DNA of 64,000 bases, from NCBI RefSeq assembly GCF_918378365.1, contig NZ_OU912926.1, positions 1,922,001 through 1,986,000 of the forward strand, in the 5' to 3' direction. Of this stretch, positions 49,303 to 58,718 are shown in pieces. The notes below the pieces were generated by a model, which was not told the origin of the DNA, did no database searches, and saw only the letters and a list, made by a program, of their open reading frames with translations. Position 1 is the stretch's first letter, and the number at the start of each line of letters is the position of its first letter. A program made the translations under genes and the position numbers. This DNA comes from Candidatus Nitrotoga arctica (GTDB lineage Bacteria > Pseudomonadota > Gammaproteobacteria > Burkholderiales > Gallionellaceae).

Positions 49303-50232
49303 ATGAAGAAGCGATTACTTTACACCGTGGTTCTAGCCTCGGCATTGTTTGTGCCTACTTTCGCATCGGCCAGCGTCATTCAGGTCGACGGTTTCGGCGC
49401 GGGTGGTTGGAAATCGGACGACACCCGCAGTGCGACCGGGACCAACCTCGTCGGCACCAATAACACCCATGCCGGGAGACCGGGTCAGGCGCCGACCGCC
49501 GCAGACGACACCGCCATAGCGACGCAAATCCAGTTCGTCGCCGGTCCGGCCGGTTCCACGTATGGTGGGGCGGTCAGCATGGACGGCACGTCATCGAACT
49601 CGGGTAAGTCAAATTTCAGCGTAATCAACACGACGACGGGTTTTGACGCCGCATCCAACCTGGTTGGACCGACGTCGACATTCATCGCCACCTACGACTG
49701 GTACGGACAACCCAATCCGACCACGCGTACATTGGCCCTCAAGCTCGGCATCCAGTCGACCGCTTGGGGTACAGGTGTCGGGGAGTCTCAAAACGGTTTC
49801 ACCGCAACGCGCTCTGGCGAGTCGGTGTGGGACCTGGTTCTTGTGTTTCTTCCGGCCACCTCCGATAACGCGTGGACGACCGTCAGCACGGACCACGATT
49901 CCGGTAACTGGAATTTGTTCCGTCAGGCCGGCAATGGATTCTTTACAACCGCCCCTGACACGGTGGCCAAAACGCTCGACGCCTGGGCCGCCGACGCGAC
50001 CTACGGTTCACTGCTGTTCGGCGCTGACGCGCTGGTTACGAGCGTCCAGTTCGGGCTCGGCAGCAGCCAGAGGGACTCCATCGCGTACGTCGATTACCTA
50101 CAGACCAACCTGCTGAACGGTGGGGATGTAATTAACTTCGGGCCCGCCGCGGTGCCCGAGCCCGGCAGCTTGGCGTTACTGACTCTCGGACTGGCCGGAC
50201 TGGCGATGCGACGGCGCAAAGTCGCTGCCTGA
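49303..50232 (+). CDS. PEP-CTERM sorting-domain protein
   Basis: A 309-residue secreted protein: signal peptide (LLYTVVLASALFVPTFASA), a Gly/Ser/Thr/Asn-rich beta-type body, and a C-terminal PEP-CTERM signal (VPEPGSLALLTLGLAGLAMRRRK). The latter is cut by an exosortase (EpsH type), which exports such proteins linked to exopolysaccharide or biofilm. No exosortase is in this window. AAGGAGAG precedes ATG 49303; the frame extends to 49231 without a ribosome site. Composition is clearly GC-richer than the flanking DNA, suggesting separate origin. Function of the body is unknown. Confidence 0.88.
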   Translation: MKKRLLYTVVLASALFVPTFASASVIQVDGFGAGGWKSDDTRSATGTNLVGTNNTHAGRPGQAPTAADDTAIATQIQFVAGPAGSTYGGAVSMDGTSSNSGKSNFSVINTTTGFDAASNLVGPTSTFIATYDWYGQPNPTTRTLALKLGIQSTAWGTGVGESQNGFTATRSGESVWDLVLVFLPATSDNAWTTVSTDHDSGNWNLFRQAGNGFFTTAPDTVAKTLDAWAADATYGSLLFGADALVTSVQFGLGSSQRDSIAYVDYLQTNLLNGGDVINFGPAAVPEPGSLALLTLGLAGLAMRRRKVAA

Positions 50233-50259
50233 GAGCGACTCCGATCACCTGAAGCTCGA

Positions 50260-50293
50260 TAGGTTGGGCTGAATGAAATGAAGCCCAACACAT
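50260..50293 (+). repeat. REP hairpin, left of the RAYT remnant
   Basis: TAGGTTGGGCTGAATG begins a hairpin whose arms GTTGGGCT and AGCCCAAC enclose an eleven-base loop. An inverted copy lies at 50835-50866. It overlaps the transcript end of the PEP-CTERM gene. Confidence 0.7.
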
Positions 50294-50312
50294 CACAGGG
50301 GTGGATAACCAG

Positions 50313-50805
50313 ATGCGTTACCGACGTGCCGATGCAGCGGGAGGCACATACTTCTTCACTGTTAATCTGGCTGAACGGCGCTCCAATCTTATTGGTGGGG
50401 CATATCGATGACCTGCGTGCGGCCATGAAAACGGTGAAAGACGCGCATCCGCTATTCTGACGATGGTGGTATTACCAGAATACCTGCATGCGATATGACG
50501 CTTGCCACCGTGTGATGCCGACTATCCACTGCGCTGGTCGCTCATCAAAGCCGGGTTCTCGCGGCGGCTGGCAAAAGGCGAGCATATTCGTGCCAGCCGC
50601 CAAACCAAGCGTGAGCGCGGCATCTGGCAGCGGCGGTATTGGGAACATCAAATTCGGGATGAGATCGATATTGCGCGGCACGTCGATTACATTCATTACA
50701 ATCCCGTAAACATGACTGGGTCACTCACCCTGTTGATTGGCCACATTCAACATTTCATGGCTACATTGAGCGGGGATTGGCAGCATCGGATTGGGCTGGA
50801 CAAAT
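50313..50805 (+). pseudogene. RAYT-like (REP-associated Y1) transposase, decayed
   Basis: Pieces of a Y1 (IS200-like) transposase lie in several frames. The N-terminus MRYRRADAAGGTYFFTVNLAERRS starts at 50313; HIDDLRAAMKTVKDAHP follows from about 50400 in another frame. The C-terminal half (DADYPLRWSLIKAGFSRRLAKGE...YWEHQIRDEIDIARHVDYIHYNP) is open from about 50510. The HUH region and linking parts are frameshifted. Such transposases process REP hairpins, and two flank this one. Confidence 0.85.
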
Positions 50806-50834
50806 AGGTGATGGAGTAGATGGTGAATGGTGAG

Positions 50835-50866
50835 ATGTTGGGCTTCATTTTATTCAGCCCACCTAC
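50835..50866 (-). repeat. REP hairpin, right of the RAYT remnant (inverted)
   Basis: GATGTTGGGCTTCATTTTATTCAGCCCACCTA is the inverted counterpart of the hairpin at 50260-50293, with two or three changes. The pair in opposite orientation around a RAYT is a typical REP/RAYT arrangement. Confidence 0.7.
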
Positions 50867-50974
50867 TGAGCTGCTCCACCTATTTTGCGCATATTTCACA
50901 GTTGTCATGGCCCTTCCCCAATCTTAGGTTGCACTTTGCAGCACATCTTCTCAGCACAAGCAAGCATCAACTCG

Positions 50975-51916
50975 TCACAAAGTTTTTCGATCCAATTCAT
51001 ACACGAACCCTTGCAATTCCTTCGGCAACGGCGCACGCAGTTGCATAGGCTCAGCCGTCAGCGGATGGGTGAAGGTAATACTATGCGCATGCAGAAACAT
51101 GCGCTTTAAGCCCTGCTTAATCAATTCTTTGTTTCTCGCGAAATCGCCGTATTTATCATCGCCCGCGATAGAAAAGCCTAGATGAGAAAGATGCACACGA
51201 ATTTGGTGGGTGCGTCCAGTTTTAAGCTGAGCTTCAAGCAAGCTGAATTCAGCCCAACTTTTTTGCAGGGTAAAGATGGTGTGTGAAGCTTGCCCGTCTT
51301 CGCGCACCATTACACGTTTCTCACCATTCTGAGTATTAAATTTATATAGTGGTAATTTAACGTGCTGTTTAACATTCTGCCACTTACCTAATACTAAGCA
51401 CAGGTATCGCTTGTCGTTTTTTCCATCACGCATCTGCTCGTGCAGGTTGACCAGGGCCGAGCGCTTCTTCGCCAGTAGCAGCACGCCCGAAGTTTCACGG
51501 TCCAGGCGATGAACCAGTTCCAGGAACTTGGCTTGCGGGCGGGCACTACGCAATTGCTCAATAATGCCGAAGCTAACCCCACTTCCGCCATGTACCGCTA
51601 CTCCAGATGGCTTATCGATCACCAACATCGCATCGTCTTCATACAAAATAGGAAATTCAAGTGCTGGGACATAATCACGATCTTGCGCTTCAGCTACCCG
51701 CACCGGCGGGATACGCACATGATCGCTCAGTTGCAGGCGATAAGTTTGATCCACTCGCTTCTTATTTACGCGTACTTCACCGCTCCGCAGAATACGATAG
51801 ATGTGGCTCTTAGGGACACCCTTAAGGTATTTGCATAGAAAATTATCAATGCGCTGATCGCAGCTACCCTCGTCAATCTTGGTCCAGGTTACAGATTCTT
51901 TGCGTAAATCATTCAT
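50975..51916 (-). CDS. rluC: 23S rRNA pseudouridine synthase, RluC type
   Basis: A 313-residue RluA-family enzyme. The N-terminal S4-like RNA-binding region (RIDNFLCKYLKGVPKSHIYRILRSGEVRVN) is followed by the catalytic motif LVHRLDRETSGVLLLAK with the nucleophilic Asp, and RTHQIRVHLSHLGFSIAGDDKYG. RluC modifies three uridines of 23S rRNA. Position back to back with rne is the usual arrangement, so the name is likely though substrate sites cannot be read. The gene probably begins at ATG 51916. Confidence 0.93.
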   Translation of the reverse strand: MNDLRKESVTWTKIDEGSCDQRIDNFLCKYLKGVPKSHIYRILRSGEVRVNKKRVDQTYRLQLSDHVRIPPVRVAEAQDRDYVPALEFPILYEDDAMLVIDKPSGVAVHGGSGVSFGIIEQLRSARPQAKFLELVHRLDRETSGVLLLAKKRSALVNLHEQMRDGKNDKRYLCLVLGKWQNVKQHVKLPLYKFNTQNGEKRVMVREDGQASHTIFTLQKSWAEFSLLEAQLKTGRTHQIRVHLSHLGFSIAGDDKYGDFARNKELIKQGLKRMFLHAHSITFTHPLTAEPMQLRAPLPKELQGFVYELDRKTL

Positions 51917-52288
51917 TATGCTTATACTTCCCGATAACGCGTATTGGCTAACGGAAAAACGGGATGCGAATTCCCCGTGAGTGTGGAGCAGGCAACAATG
52001 CCGCCGCCCCGTTCCAACGCAATCCGGTTAATGTCACTCACCGGAAGAAGCAGTGATAGTAATTGATTTGCGCGCTCAAAGCACCTGTGGATTTTTTTCC
52101 GTGTCGCCTCTATAACAAAATTGGCGGCACCTGTTGATTATTAACAAGCTAATAACGAGAACAATATTTTGAACAACCGTCGACATCGCTATATCAGCAT
52201 TGTTTGCACGGCTCTTATTCACTTTCTCGCGCGCGGTTAGCCGTGTGTAGACTTGTTCTGCCCGTGTCAGAGCGCGGGAGAAAATATA
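51917..52288. other. Divergent region between rluC and rne
   Basis: A 372-base spacer that must carry the promoters of both genes and the rne leader. RNase E usually controls its own transcript through its 5' leader; I could not identify a specific structure here. Confidence 0.5.
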
Positions 52289-54721
52289 ATGAAACGCATG
52301 TTATTCAATGCGACACAAGCGGAAGAACTCCGTGTCGCCATTGTCGACGGTCAAAAATTGATCGACCTCGACATTGAATCCGCTGGCAAAGAGCAACGCA
52401 AAAGCAATATATACAAGGCCATAATTACCCGTATCGAACCCAGCCTGGAAGCAGCCTTCGTCGAATATGGTGGCAACCGCCACGGTTTCCTGCCATTCAA
52501 AGAAGTTTCCCCCATTAATTATCTGAATCAAGAAGGTAGCGGCCGTCCCAGCATCAAGGAAGCATTGCGCGAAGGCCAGGAACTGCTCATCCAGGTGGAA
52601 AAAGACGAGCGCGGCAATAAGGGAGCCGCACTAACTACTTATATTAGTCTGGCTGGCCGCTATATTGTGCTGATGCCAAATAATCCCAGCGGTGGCGGCG
52701 TATCTCGCCGTGTCGAAGGCGAAGAGCGAAATGAACTGCGCGACATCCTGTCGCAATTGGAAGTGCCGCAAGGTGCAAGTATCATCGCACGCACTGCTGG
52801 AATTGGCCGCAATCTAGAAGAGCTGCAATGGGATCTCAACTACCTCAAACAATTGTGGGATGCCATCGAAAGTGCGGCAAAAACCGAAAAAGCACCATCA
52901 CTAATCTACCTCGAAAGTAGCCTGGTGGTGCGCGCCATACGCGACTATTTCCACCCTGAAATCGGTGAAATTCTAGTCGACACGGATGATATCTATCAGC
53001 AGGCTCGGGCTTTCATGAGCACGGTCATGCCCAACAATGTCCATGTAATCAAACGATATCAAGATGACGTACCTTTGTTCTCGCGTTTCCAGGTTGAGCA
53101 TCAGATTGAATCGGCACATGCACGCCAAGTAAATCTTCCCTCCGGGGGCGCCATTGTTATCGATCATACCGAAGCACTCACCGCAATCGATATCAACTCA
53201 GCACGCGCCACGCGCGGCGCAGATATAGAATCGACCGCGCTCAACACCAATCTGGAAGCTGCCGAAGAAATTGCACGGCAGATGCGTCTGCGCGATTTGG
53301 GTGGTCTGATCGTGATCGATTTTATCGACATGGAAAGCACCCGCAACCAGCGTGAAGTAGAAAATCGCCTGCGCGATGCATTGCATTATGACCGTGCGCG
53401 TGTGCAGACGGGGAAGATCTCGCGCTTCGGTCTGCTGGAACTGTCGCGCCAACGCCTGCAACCCAGCCTGGAAGAAACCAGTCACACCCCCTGCCCCCGT
53501 TGTAACGGCATCGGCCATATCCGCGGCATCGAATCTTCCGCCTTGCACATCCTGCGTATCATTCGGGAAGAAGCGATGAAAGAACACAGTGCCGCTATCC
53601 ACGTACAAGTGCCATTAGATGTCGCCACCTTCTTGCTTAATGAGAAGCGCGCTGAAATACACCAAATCGAATCACGGCTAACGGTGGTCATTACGCTGAT
53701 TCCTAATGCAAATATGGAAACCCCGCACTATACTGTGACCCGCTTGCGCCAAGACGACATGACCGCCGAAAACTTGCAAGCCAGCTACAAATTGGTGGCG
53801 ATACCGGAAGCAAACCATGTCACTGCCAAAGCCGCGCAAGAAACCAAACCGCAGCGCCCCCAAGCGGTAGTTCAAGGTGTCACGCCTCCACAGCCCGCTC
53901 CAATGCGAGCAGTCCGGGGTGCCTCGCAACCTTCTATTTTCACTAAGCTAATAGGCTGGCTCAAGTCACTGGGTGCGGAAAAAATGCCCGAAAAGCTAGT
54001 CCCCAAACCGCGCACCAATAACCCGCCTCGACGTGAACGAGAAAGCCGTAGCCCAAGTGGTAACCGTCCGGATAGTAGTCGACCAGAGGGCAACCGTCAG
54101 CGCAATAATCCGCGTCGTGATCGTGAAGAAACTCATCCACGCGTAGAAAAAACTGTGCAAACAGCACCCAAAACACAAGAACCGCGCGCTGCACGTCCGC
54201 CCCGACCACCGCGCGTACCAGTCGAAACAGCGGTATTGGAAAGCATAGCAAAAGTTGCAACTGTAACTGAACCAGCGGAAGAGCATAGTCAGAGCACTGG
54301 ACGTAAGCGCGGTCGGCGCGGTGGTCAGCGCGAGCGCGAACGGCGTGATCAGCAGGCAGCCGGGCAACTACCCGGTGAAGAATCTATCCTGACCCAAACC
54401 ACACCTAATGCTGTAATGAACGCCGTTGAAACCACGCACCACAGCGAACCTGCGGAGCCACAAAATATTCAAAATATAGAACCGCGCCAACTTCCTGTTG
54501 AGCAAGCAAATATATCAACTCAGGCTGGCTCTACAACCAATGGCAACGGGTTGGTGCAGATCGAAACTGACGCAGTCAAACGTTCTTCAGCGGCGGCGGC
54601 CACCCAGATTGAAACGGCGCCGCCAGCGTCACGTCGCCGTTCACGTCCACGTGAAATTTACAGTATGGAAAACAACGAACCGTTGGTGCAAATAGAGACT
54701 CAACAAACTTTGAACCTATAG
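52289..54721 (+). CDS. rne: Ribonuclease E
   Basis: An 810-residue endonuclease central to RNA decay and rRNA/tRNA processing. The N-terminal half holds the S1 domain (residues 35-120), 5' sensor, and DNase I-like catalytic domain with [13 protein letters not shown] and [11 protein letters not shown], then the zinc-link [12 protein letters not shown]. The C-terminal half (from about residue 520) is Pro/Arg-rich and disordered, serving as the degradosome scaffold, and shorter than in E. coli (1061 residues). ATG 52289 has GGGAG upstream; the frame extends to 52253. A strong terminator follows. Confidence 0.97.
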   Translation: MKRMLFNATQAEELRVAIVDGQKLIDLDIESAGKEQRKSNIYKAIITRIEPSLEAAFVEYGGNRHGFLPFKEVSPINYLNQEGSGRPSIKEALREGQELLIQVEKDERGNKGAALTTYISLAGRYIVLMPNNPSGGGVSRRVEGEERNELRDILSQLEVPQGASIIARTAGIGRNLEELQWDLNYLKQLWDAIESAAKTEKAPSLIYLESSLVVRAIRDYFHPEIGEILVDTDDIYQQARAFMSTVMPNNVHVIKRYQDDVPLFSRFQVEHQIESAHARQVNLPSGGAIVIDHTEALTAIDINSARATRGADIESTALNTNLEAAEEIARQMRLRDLGGLIVIDFIDMESTRNQREVENRLRDALHYDRARVQTGKISRFGLLELSRQRLQPSLEETSHTPCPRCNGIGHIRGIESSALHILRIIREEAMKEHSAAIHVQVPLDVATFLLNEKRAEIHQIESRLTVVITLIPNANMETPHYTVTRLRQDDMTAENLQASYKLVAIPEANHVTAKAAQETKPQRPQAVVQGVTPPQPAPMRAVRGASQPSIFTKLIGWLKSLGAEKMPEKLVPKPRTNNPPRRERESRSPSGNRPDSSRPEGNRQRNNPRRDREETHPRVEKTVQTAPKTQEPRAARPPRPPRVPVETAVLESIAKVATVTEPAEEHSQSTGRKRGRRGGQRERERRDQQAAGQLPGEESILTQTTPNAVMNAVETTHHSEPAEPQNIQNIEPRQLPVEQANISTQAGSTTNGNGLVQIETDAVKRSSAAAATQIETAPPASRRRSRPREIYSMENNEPLVQIETQQTLNL

Positions 54722-54737
54722 TTGAACTGGGAACATT

Positions 54738-54755
54738 GCTACACGATCGTGTAGC
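54738..54755. repeat. Perfect 18-base palindrome GCTACACGATCGTGTAGC
   Basis: Self-complementary sequence between the rne stop and its terminator. It may be part of the transcript end structure or a protein site. Confidence 0.5.
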
Positions 54756-54761
54756 ATGCAA

Positions 54762-54802
54762 AATAATAAAGCCGCGCAATTATATTGCGCGGCTTTATTA
54801 TT
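54762..54802. terminator. Bidirectional terminator between rne and the tyrosine phosphatase gene
   Basis: Nineteen-base perfect stem AATAATAAAGCCGCGCAAT with a three-base loop (TAT). T-runs lie on both strands, so it can stop rne (+) and the convergent phosphatase transcript (-). Confidence 0.9.
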
Positions 54803-54849
54803 TTTCCTGCATCATTCGCACCAAAAACATACGTAACCAATCCTCCACT

Positions 54850-55329
54850 TTATATAAGTGTCTTCTGAATATGCCGTAACAAACCGTCTGACGCATCCTC
54901 CACCATATCAAGTACACGCTCGAAACCGTCTGCTTCACCATAATATGGATCGGGAACTTCACGCTCGTCATGTCGGCTCGCATATTCCAGAAACAATCCC
55001 AAACGCCCTCTCTCCCTCACCGGGCATAAACGTTGCAGAATGCCAAGATTGGCACAATCCATCGCCAGCACATAATCAAAACGAGTAAAATCGGCAACCT
55101 CAACTTGTCGCCCACGCAGCATGCTCATGTCATATCCACGCTGTAACGCAGCACGCTGCGTCCTCGTGTCCGGCGGATTGCCAATATGATAATCATGCGT
55201 ACCTACCGAATCAATCAGGATATGCTGTGCCAACCCCGCTTCCTCAACGCGTGCGCGGAACACTGCTTCAGCGGTGGGTGATCGACAGATATTTCCCATG
55301 CAGCAAAATAAAACGCTAACTTTTTTCAA
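54850..55329 (-). CDS. Low-molecular-weight protein-tyrosine phosphatase
   Basis: A 159-residue LMW-PTP. The catalytic loop CCMGNICRS (C-X5-R) lies at the N-terminus and the general-acid motif DPYYG near residue 130. These enzymes dephosphorylate tyrosines on bacterial proteins. It begins with TTG (complement 55327-55329). No tyrosine kinase is nearby. It follows uvrB on the same strand by 60 bases, so a shared transcript is possible. Confidence 0.9.
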   Translation of the reverse strand: MKKVSVLFCCMGNICRSPTAEAVFRARVEEAGLAQHILIDSVGTHDYHIGNPPDTRTQRAALQRGYDMSMLRGRQVEVADFTRFDYVLAMDCANLGILQRLCPVRERGRLGLFLEYASRHDEREVPDPYYGEADGFERVLDMVEDASDGLLRHIQKTLI

Positions 55330-55389
55330 TTATTCTACTCATTACAATAAAAACGTATTGTAATGTATCAGTAATTCAAATTCTCTAAC

Positions 55390-57411
55390 TCAAAGTGGAG
55401 ACATAAATACACTCTCCCGCAGCTTCTTCAATTGGTCGCGAAATTCACTGGCACGCTCGAATTCGAGGTTTTTCGCTGCCTGCAGCATTTCTTTTTCCAG
55501 CCGTTTAATTTCCTTGGCAAGATCACGTTCACTCATCGCCAAGTATTTTTCCTGATCTTGCTCTATTTTCAATTGCTTGCGCGCAGCATCTGGCTCATAG
55601 CTGCCCTCAATAATGTCCTTAATGCGCTTCTGCACACCCTGGGGAATAATACCGTGCAGTTCATTGTGCAACAGCTGCTTGTTCCGCCTGCGCTCGGTCT
55701 CGTCGATTGCACGACGCATCGAATTGGTAATTTTATCAGCGTAGAGTATTGCGCTACCGTTAATATGGCGCGCAGCGCGGCCTATGGTCTGAATGAGCGC
55801 ACGCTCCGAACGCAAAAAACCTTCCTTGTCAGCATCAAGTATCGCTACCAGTGACACCTCGGGGATGTCCAACCCCTCGCGCAGCAGATTAATACCGACC
55901 AGCACGTCAAACATGCCCAAACGCAGATCACGAATGATTTCCACCCGCTCCACGGTCTCAATATCTGAATGCAGGTAACGCACTTTAATACCGTGCTCGG
56001 AAAAATATTCGGTGAGATCTTCTGACATGCGCTTGGTCAGCGTGGTGACCAGCACTCGCTCGCCCTTGGCTGTGCGCAGATTAACCTCAGACATCAAATC
56101 ATCAACCTGGTGTGTGGCCGGCCGCACTTCAATTTGAGGATCAACCAATCCAGTCGGACGCACTAATTGTTCCACCACTTGCCCCGTATGCTCTGCCTCA
56201 AAAACAGCCGGTGTAGCAGAAACAAATATAGATTGACGCATTACTTGTTCAAACTCGTCAAAACGTAGCGGGCGGTTATCCAGCGCAGATGGCATTCTGA
56301 AACCGTAGTTGACCAGATTTTCCTTGCGCGCTCGATCACCTTTGTACATGCCGCCGATCTGTGGAATGGTAACGTGGCTTTCATCTATAAACATCAGCGC
56401 ATTGGGCGGAAGATAATCAATCAGCGTAGGCGGTGGTTCTCCCGCCTTGCGTCCAGACAGATGGCGCGAATAATTTTCAATGCCTTTGCAGAAACCGATT
56501 TCGTTCAGCATTTCCAGATCGTGACGCGTACGCTGCTCAATACGCTGCGCTTCCACCAATTTATGTTCGCGCTGAAAGAAGTCTATGCGCTCAGCCAGCT
56601 CAACCTTAATGGTTTCTATGGCCTGTAATGTGGTGCTACGCGGCGTGACGTAGTGGCTGGATGGGTACACGGTAAAACGCGGCACGCGGCTCAAGATATG
56701 GCCGGTAAGTGGATCAAATAGCGACAAGCTTTCTACTTCATCGTCAAACATCGTCAGTCGTAATGCATGTTCGCTATTTTCTGCCGGAAAAATGTCGATT
56801 ACATCGCCGCGCACTCTAAAATGTCCATGCGAAAAATCCACATCGTTACGCTCATACTGCATCTCTGTGAGACGCTTGATAGCGTCCTGCCGTACTAATT
56901 TTTCATGCTCGTGCAGGTGTAGAACCATGCCATGATAATCTACCGGATCGCCGATCCCATAGATGGCCGAGACGGTGGCCACAATAACCACGTCCTGTCG
57001 CTCCAACAGGGATTTGGTGGCCGACAGGCGCATCTGCTCGATCTGTTCATTTATGCTGGAATCTTTCTCGATAAACATATCACGCGACGGAACATAAGCC
57101 TCAGGCTGGTAGTAATCGTAATAGGAGACAAAATATTCCACTGCGTTCTCAGGAAAAAAGTCGCGCATTTCAGAATACAACTGTGCCGCCAACGTCTTAT
57201 TTGGTGCCATGATGATTGCTGGTCGCCCCAATTGGGCGATGACGTTCGCCATAGTGAATGTTTTACCGGAGCCCGTCACACCAAGCAGAGTTTGAAACGC
57301 CAGTCCCTCATTTATCCCCTCGACCAATTGCGCAATCGCAGTGGGCTGATCGCCCGCTGGTTCAAAAGGCTGATGCAAAAAATATGGGCTATTGGGAAAA
57401 GTCTTAATCAC
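55390..57411 (-). CDS. uvrB: UvrB, excision repair subunit B
   Basis: A 673-residue DNA-repair helicase of normal length. [19 protein letters not shown] (Walker A), [21 protein letters not shown] (beta-hairpin region that probes the lesion), [16 protein letters not shown] (Walker B area), [33 protein letters not shown] (motif V/VI) and a C-terminal UVR motif ([16 protein letters not shown]) are present. It loads on damaged DNA with UvrA and recruits UvrC. The start is GTG 57411, 77 bases from the divergent aspartate aminotransferase. Confidence 0.97.
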   Translation of the reverse strand: MIKTFPNSPYFLHQPFEPAGDQPTAIAQLVEGINEGLAFQTLLGVTGSGKTFTMANVIAQLGRPAIIMAPNKTLAAQLYSEMRDFFPENAVEYFVSYYDYYQPEAYVPSRDMFIEKDSSINEQIEQMRLSATKSLLERQDVVIVATVSAIYGIGDPVDYHGMVLHLHEHEKLVRQDAIKRLTEMQYERNDVDFSHGHFRVRGDVIDIFPAENSEHALRLTMFDDEVESLSLFDPLTGHILSRVPRFTVYPSSHYVTPRSTTLQAIETIKVELAERIDFFQREHKLVEAQRIEQRTRHDLEMLNEIGFCKGIENYSRHLSGRKAGEPPPTLIDYLPPNALMFIDESHVTIPQIGGMYKGDRARKENLVNYGFRMPSALDNRPLRFDEFEQVMRQSIFVSATPAVFEAEHTGQVVEQLVRPTGLVDPQIEVRPATHQVDDLMSEVNLRTAKGERVLVTTLTKRMSEDLTEYFSEHGIKVRYLHSDIETVERVEIIRDLRLGMFDVLVGINLLREGLDIPEVSLVAILDADKEGFLRSERALIQTIGRAARHINGSAILYADKITNSMRRAIDETERRRNKQLLHNELHGIIPQGVQKRIKDIIEGSYEPDAARKQLKIEQDQEKYLAMSERDLAKEIKRLEKEMLQAAKNLEFERASEFRDQLKKLRESVFMSPL

Positions 57412-57488
57412 GGTATAATTTCAGCCAAATTTGAATTAAAAATTTTAAAATACGGGTTAGTTTACTCTAAGCCCATAAGGATACAATC

Positions 57489-58682
57489 TTGGAACTATCG
57501 AAGCGCGTACAAACAATCAAACCCTCCCCCACTCTCGCCGTTACTGCGCGAGCTTCCAAATTAAAGGCGGAAGGAAAAGACATTATCGGGTTGGGAGCAG
57601 GCGAACCAGATTTCGATACTCCACAGCATATTAAGGATGCGGCTATAGCCGCGATCAACAAGGGTTTCACCAAATACACCGCAGTGGGAGGTACCCCCTC
57701 TTTGAAGCAGGCTATCGTCGCCAAGTTCAAACGTGACAATGGACTGGATTACACAACGACACAGATCCTGGTTTCTTGCGGCGGCAAGCAAAGTTTTTTC
57801 AACTTGGCGCTTGCCTTAATCAATCCCCGCGATGAGGTAATTATCCCGGCACCTTATTGGGTATCCTATCCAGATATCGTGCTCATCGCAGAGGGCAAGC
57901 CGATAATCGTACAGACAGGCATCGAACAAGATTTCAAAATGAGCGCTGCACAATTATCTGCGGCTATCACAAACAAAACAAAAATAGTGGTAATCAATAG
58001 CCCAAGTAACCCATCCGGTGCAGTTTACAGCCTGGAAGAATTACAAGCATTGGGTGAAGTGTTGCGCAAACATCCTGAGGTACTGATAGCTACAGATGAT
58101 ATGTATGAGCACATTGCCTTGCGTGACGAAAAATTCGTCAACATTCTGAATGCCTGCCCCGATCTTTATTCACGCACTATGGTCCTGAATGGCGTGTCCA
58201 AATCCTATGCAATGACAGGCTGGCGGATCGGTTATGCCGCAGGGCCAGAGCACATCATCACGGCCATGGAAAATGTGCAATCACAAAGTACCTCCAATCC
58301 AACCTCGATTTCACAAGTAGCTGCAGAGGCAGCCTTGAACGGGGATCAGGGCTGCATTACGCCGATGCTAAAAGCATTCCGCGAGCGACATCTATTCGTA
58401 GTTGATGCGCTGAACAAAATTCCCGGTGTTAAATGTATAACGAGTGGCGGGGCGTTTTATGCTTTCCCCGACGTGCGTCCGGTTATTGCGGCTTTGCACC
58501 AGAAGAGCATCATCAAAGAAGCTACCGACGTAGCGTTATCTGAATACCTGCTGGAGCAGGCTGGTGTGGCCATAGTGCCTGGCTCGGCTTTCGGCAGTGA
58601 AGGCTACATTCGCCTGTCTTTCGCCACCTCAATGGAAAATTTGAAAAAAGCGATTAGCCGCATCGCCAAGGCATTTTCATAA
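57489..58682 (+). CDS. Class I aminotransferase, aspartate aminotransferase-like
   Basis: A 397-residue PLP enzyme. GLGAGEPDFDTPQHI at the N-terminus, NSPSNPSGAVY, DDMYEH, SKSYAMTGWRIGYAAGP with the PLP-binding Lys, and the C-terminal RLSFATSMENL with the substrate-carboxylate Arg, match the class I, subgroup gamma type (AspC/AatA as in many non-enteric bacteria). It most likely transfers amino groups between aspartate and oxoglutarate; a prephenate aminotransferase cannot be excluded. TTG 57489 is the start, with AAGGAT nearby. Divergent from uvrB. Confidence 0.93.
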   Translation: MELSKRVQTIKPSPTLAVTARASKLKAEGKDIIGLGAGEPDFDTPQHIKDAAIAAINKGFTKYTAVGGTPSLKQAIVAKFKRDNGLDYTTTQILVSCGGKQSFFNLALALINPRDEVIIPAPYWVSYPDIVLIAEGKPIIVQTGIEQDFKMSAAQLSAAITNKTKIVVINSPSNPSGAVYSLEELQALGEVLRKHPEVLIATDDMYEHIALRDEKFVNILNACPDLYSRTMVLNGVSKSYAMTGWRIGYAAGPEHIITAMENVQSQSTSNPTSISQVAAEAALNGDQGCITPMLKAFRERHLFVVDALNKIPGVKCITSGGAFYAFPDVRPVIAALHQKSIIKEATDVALSEYLLEQAGVAIVPGSAFGSEGYIRLSFATSMENLKKAISRIAKAFS

Positions 58683-58718
58683 TTCCATTTTTGTTTCATT
58701 CCTCGTAAACGCTGTCAA

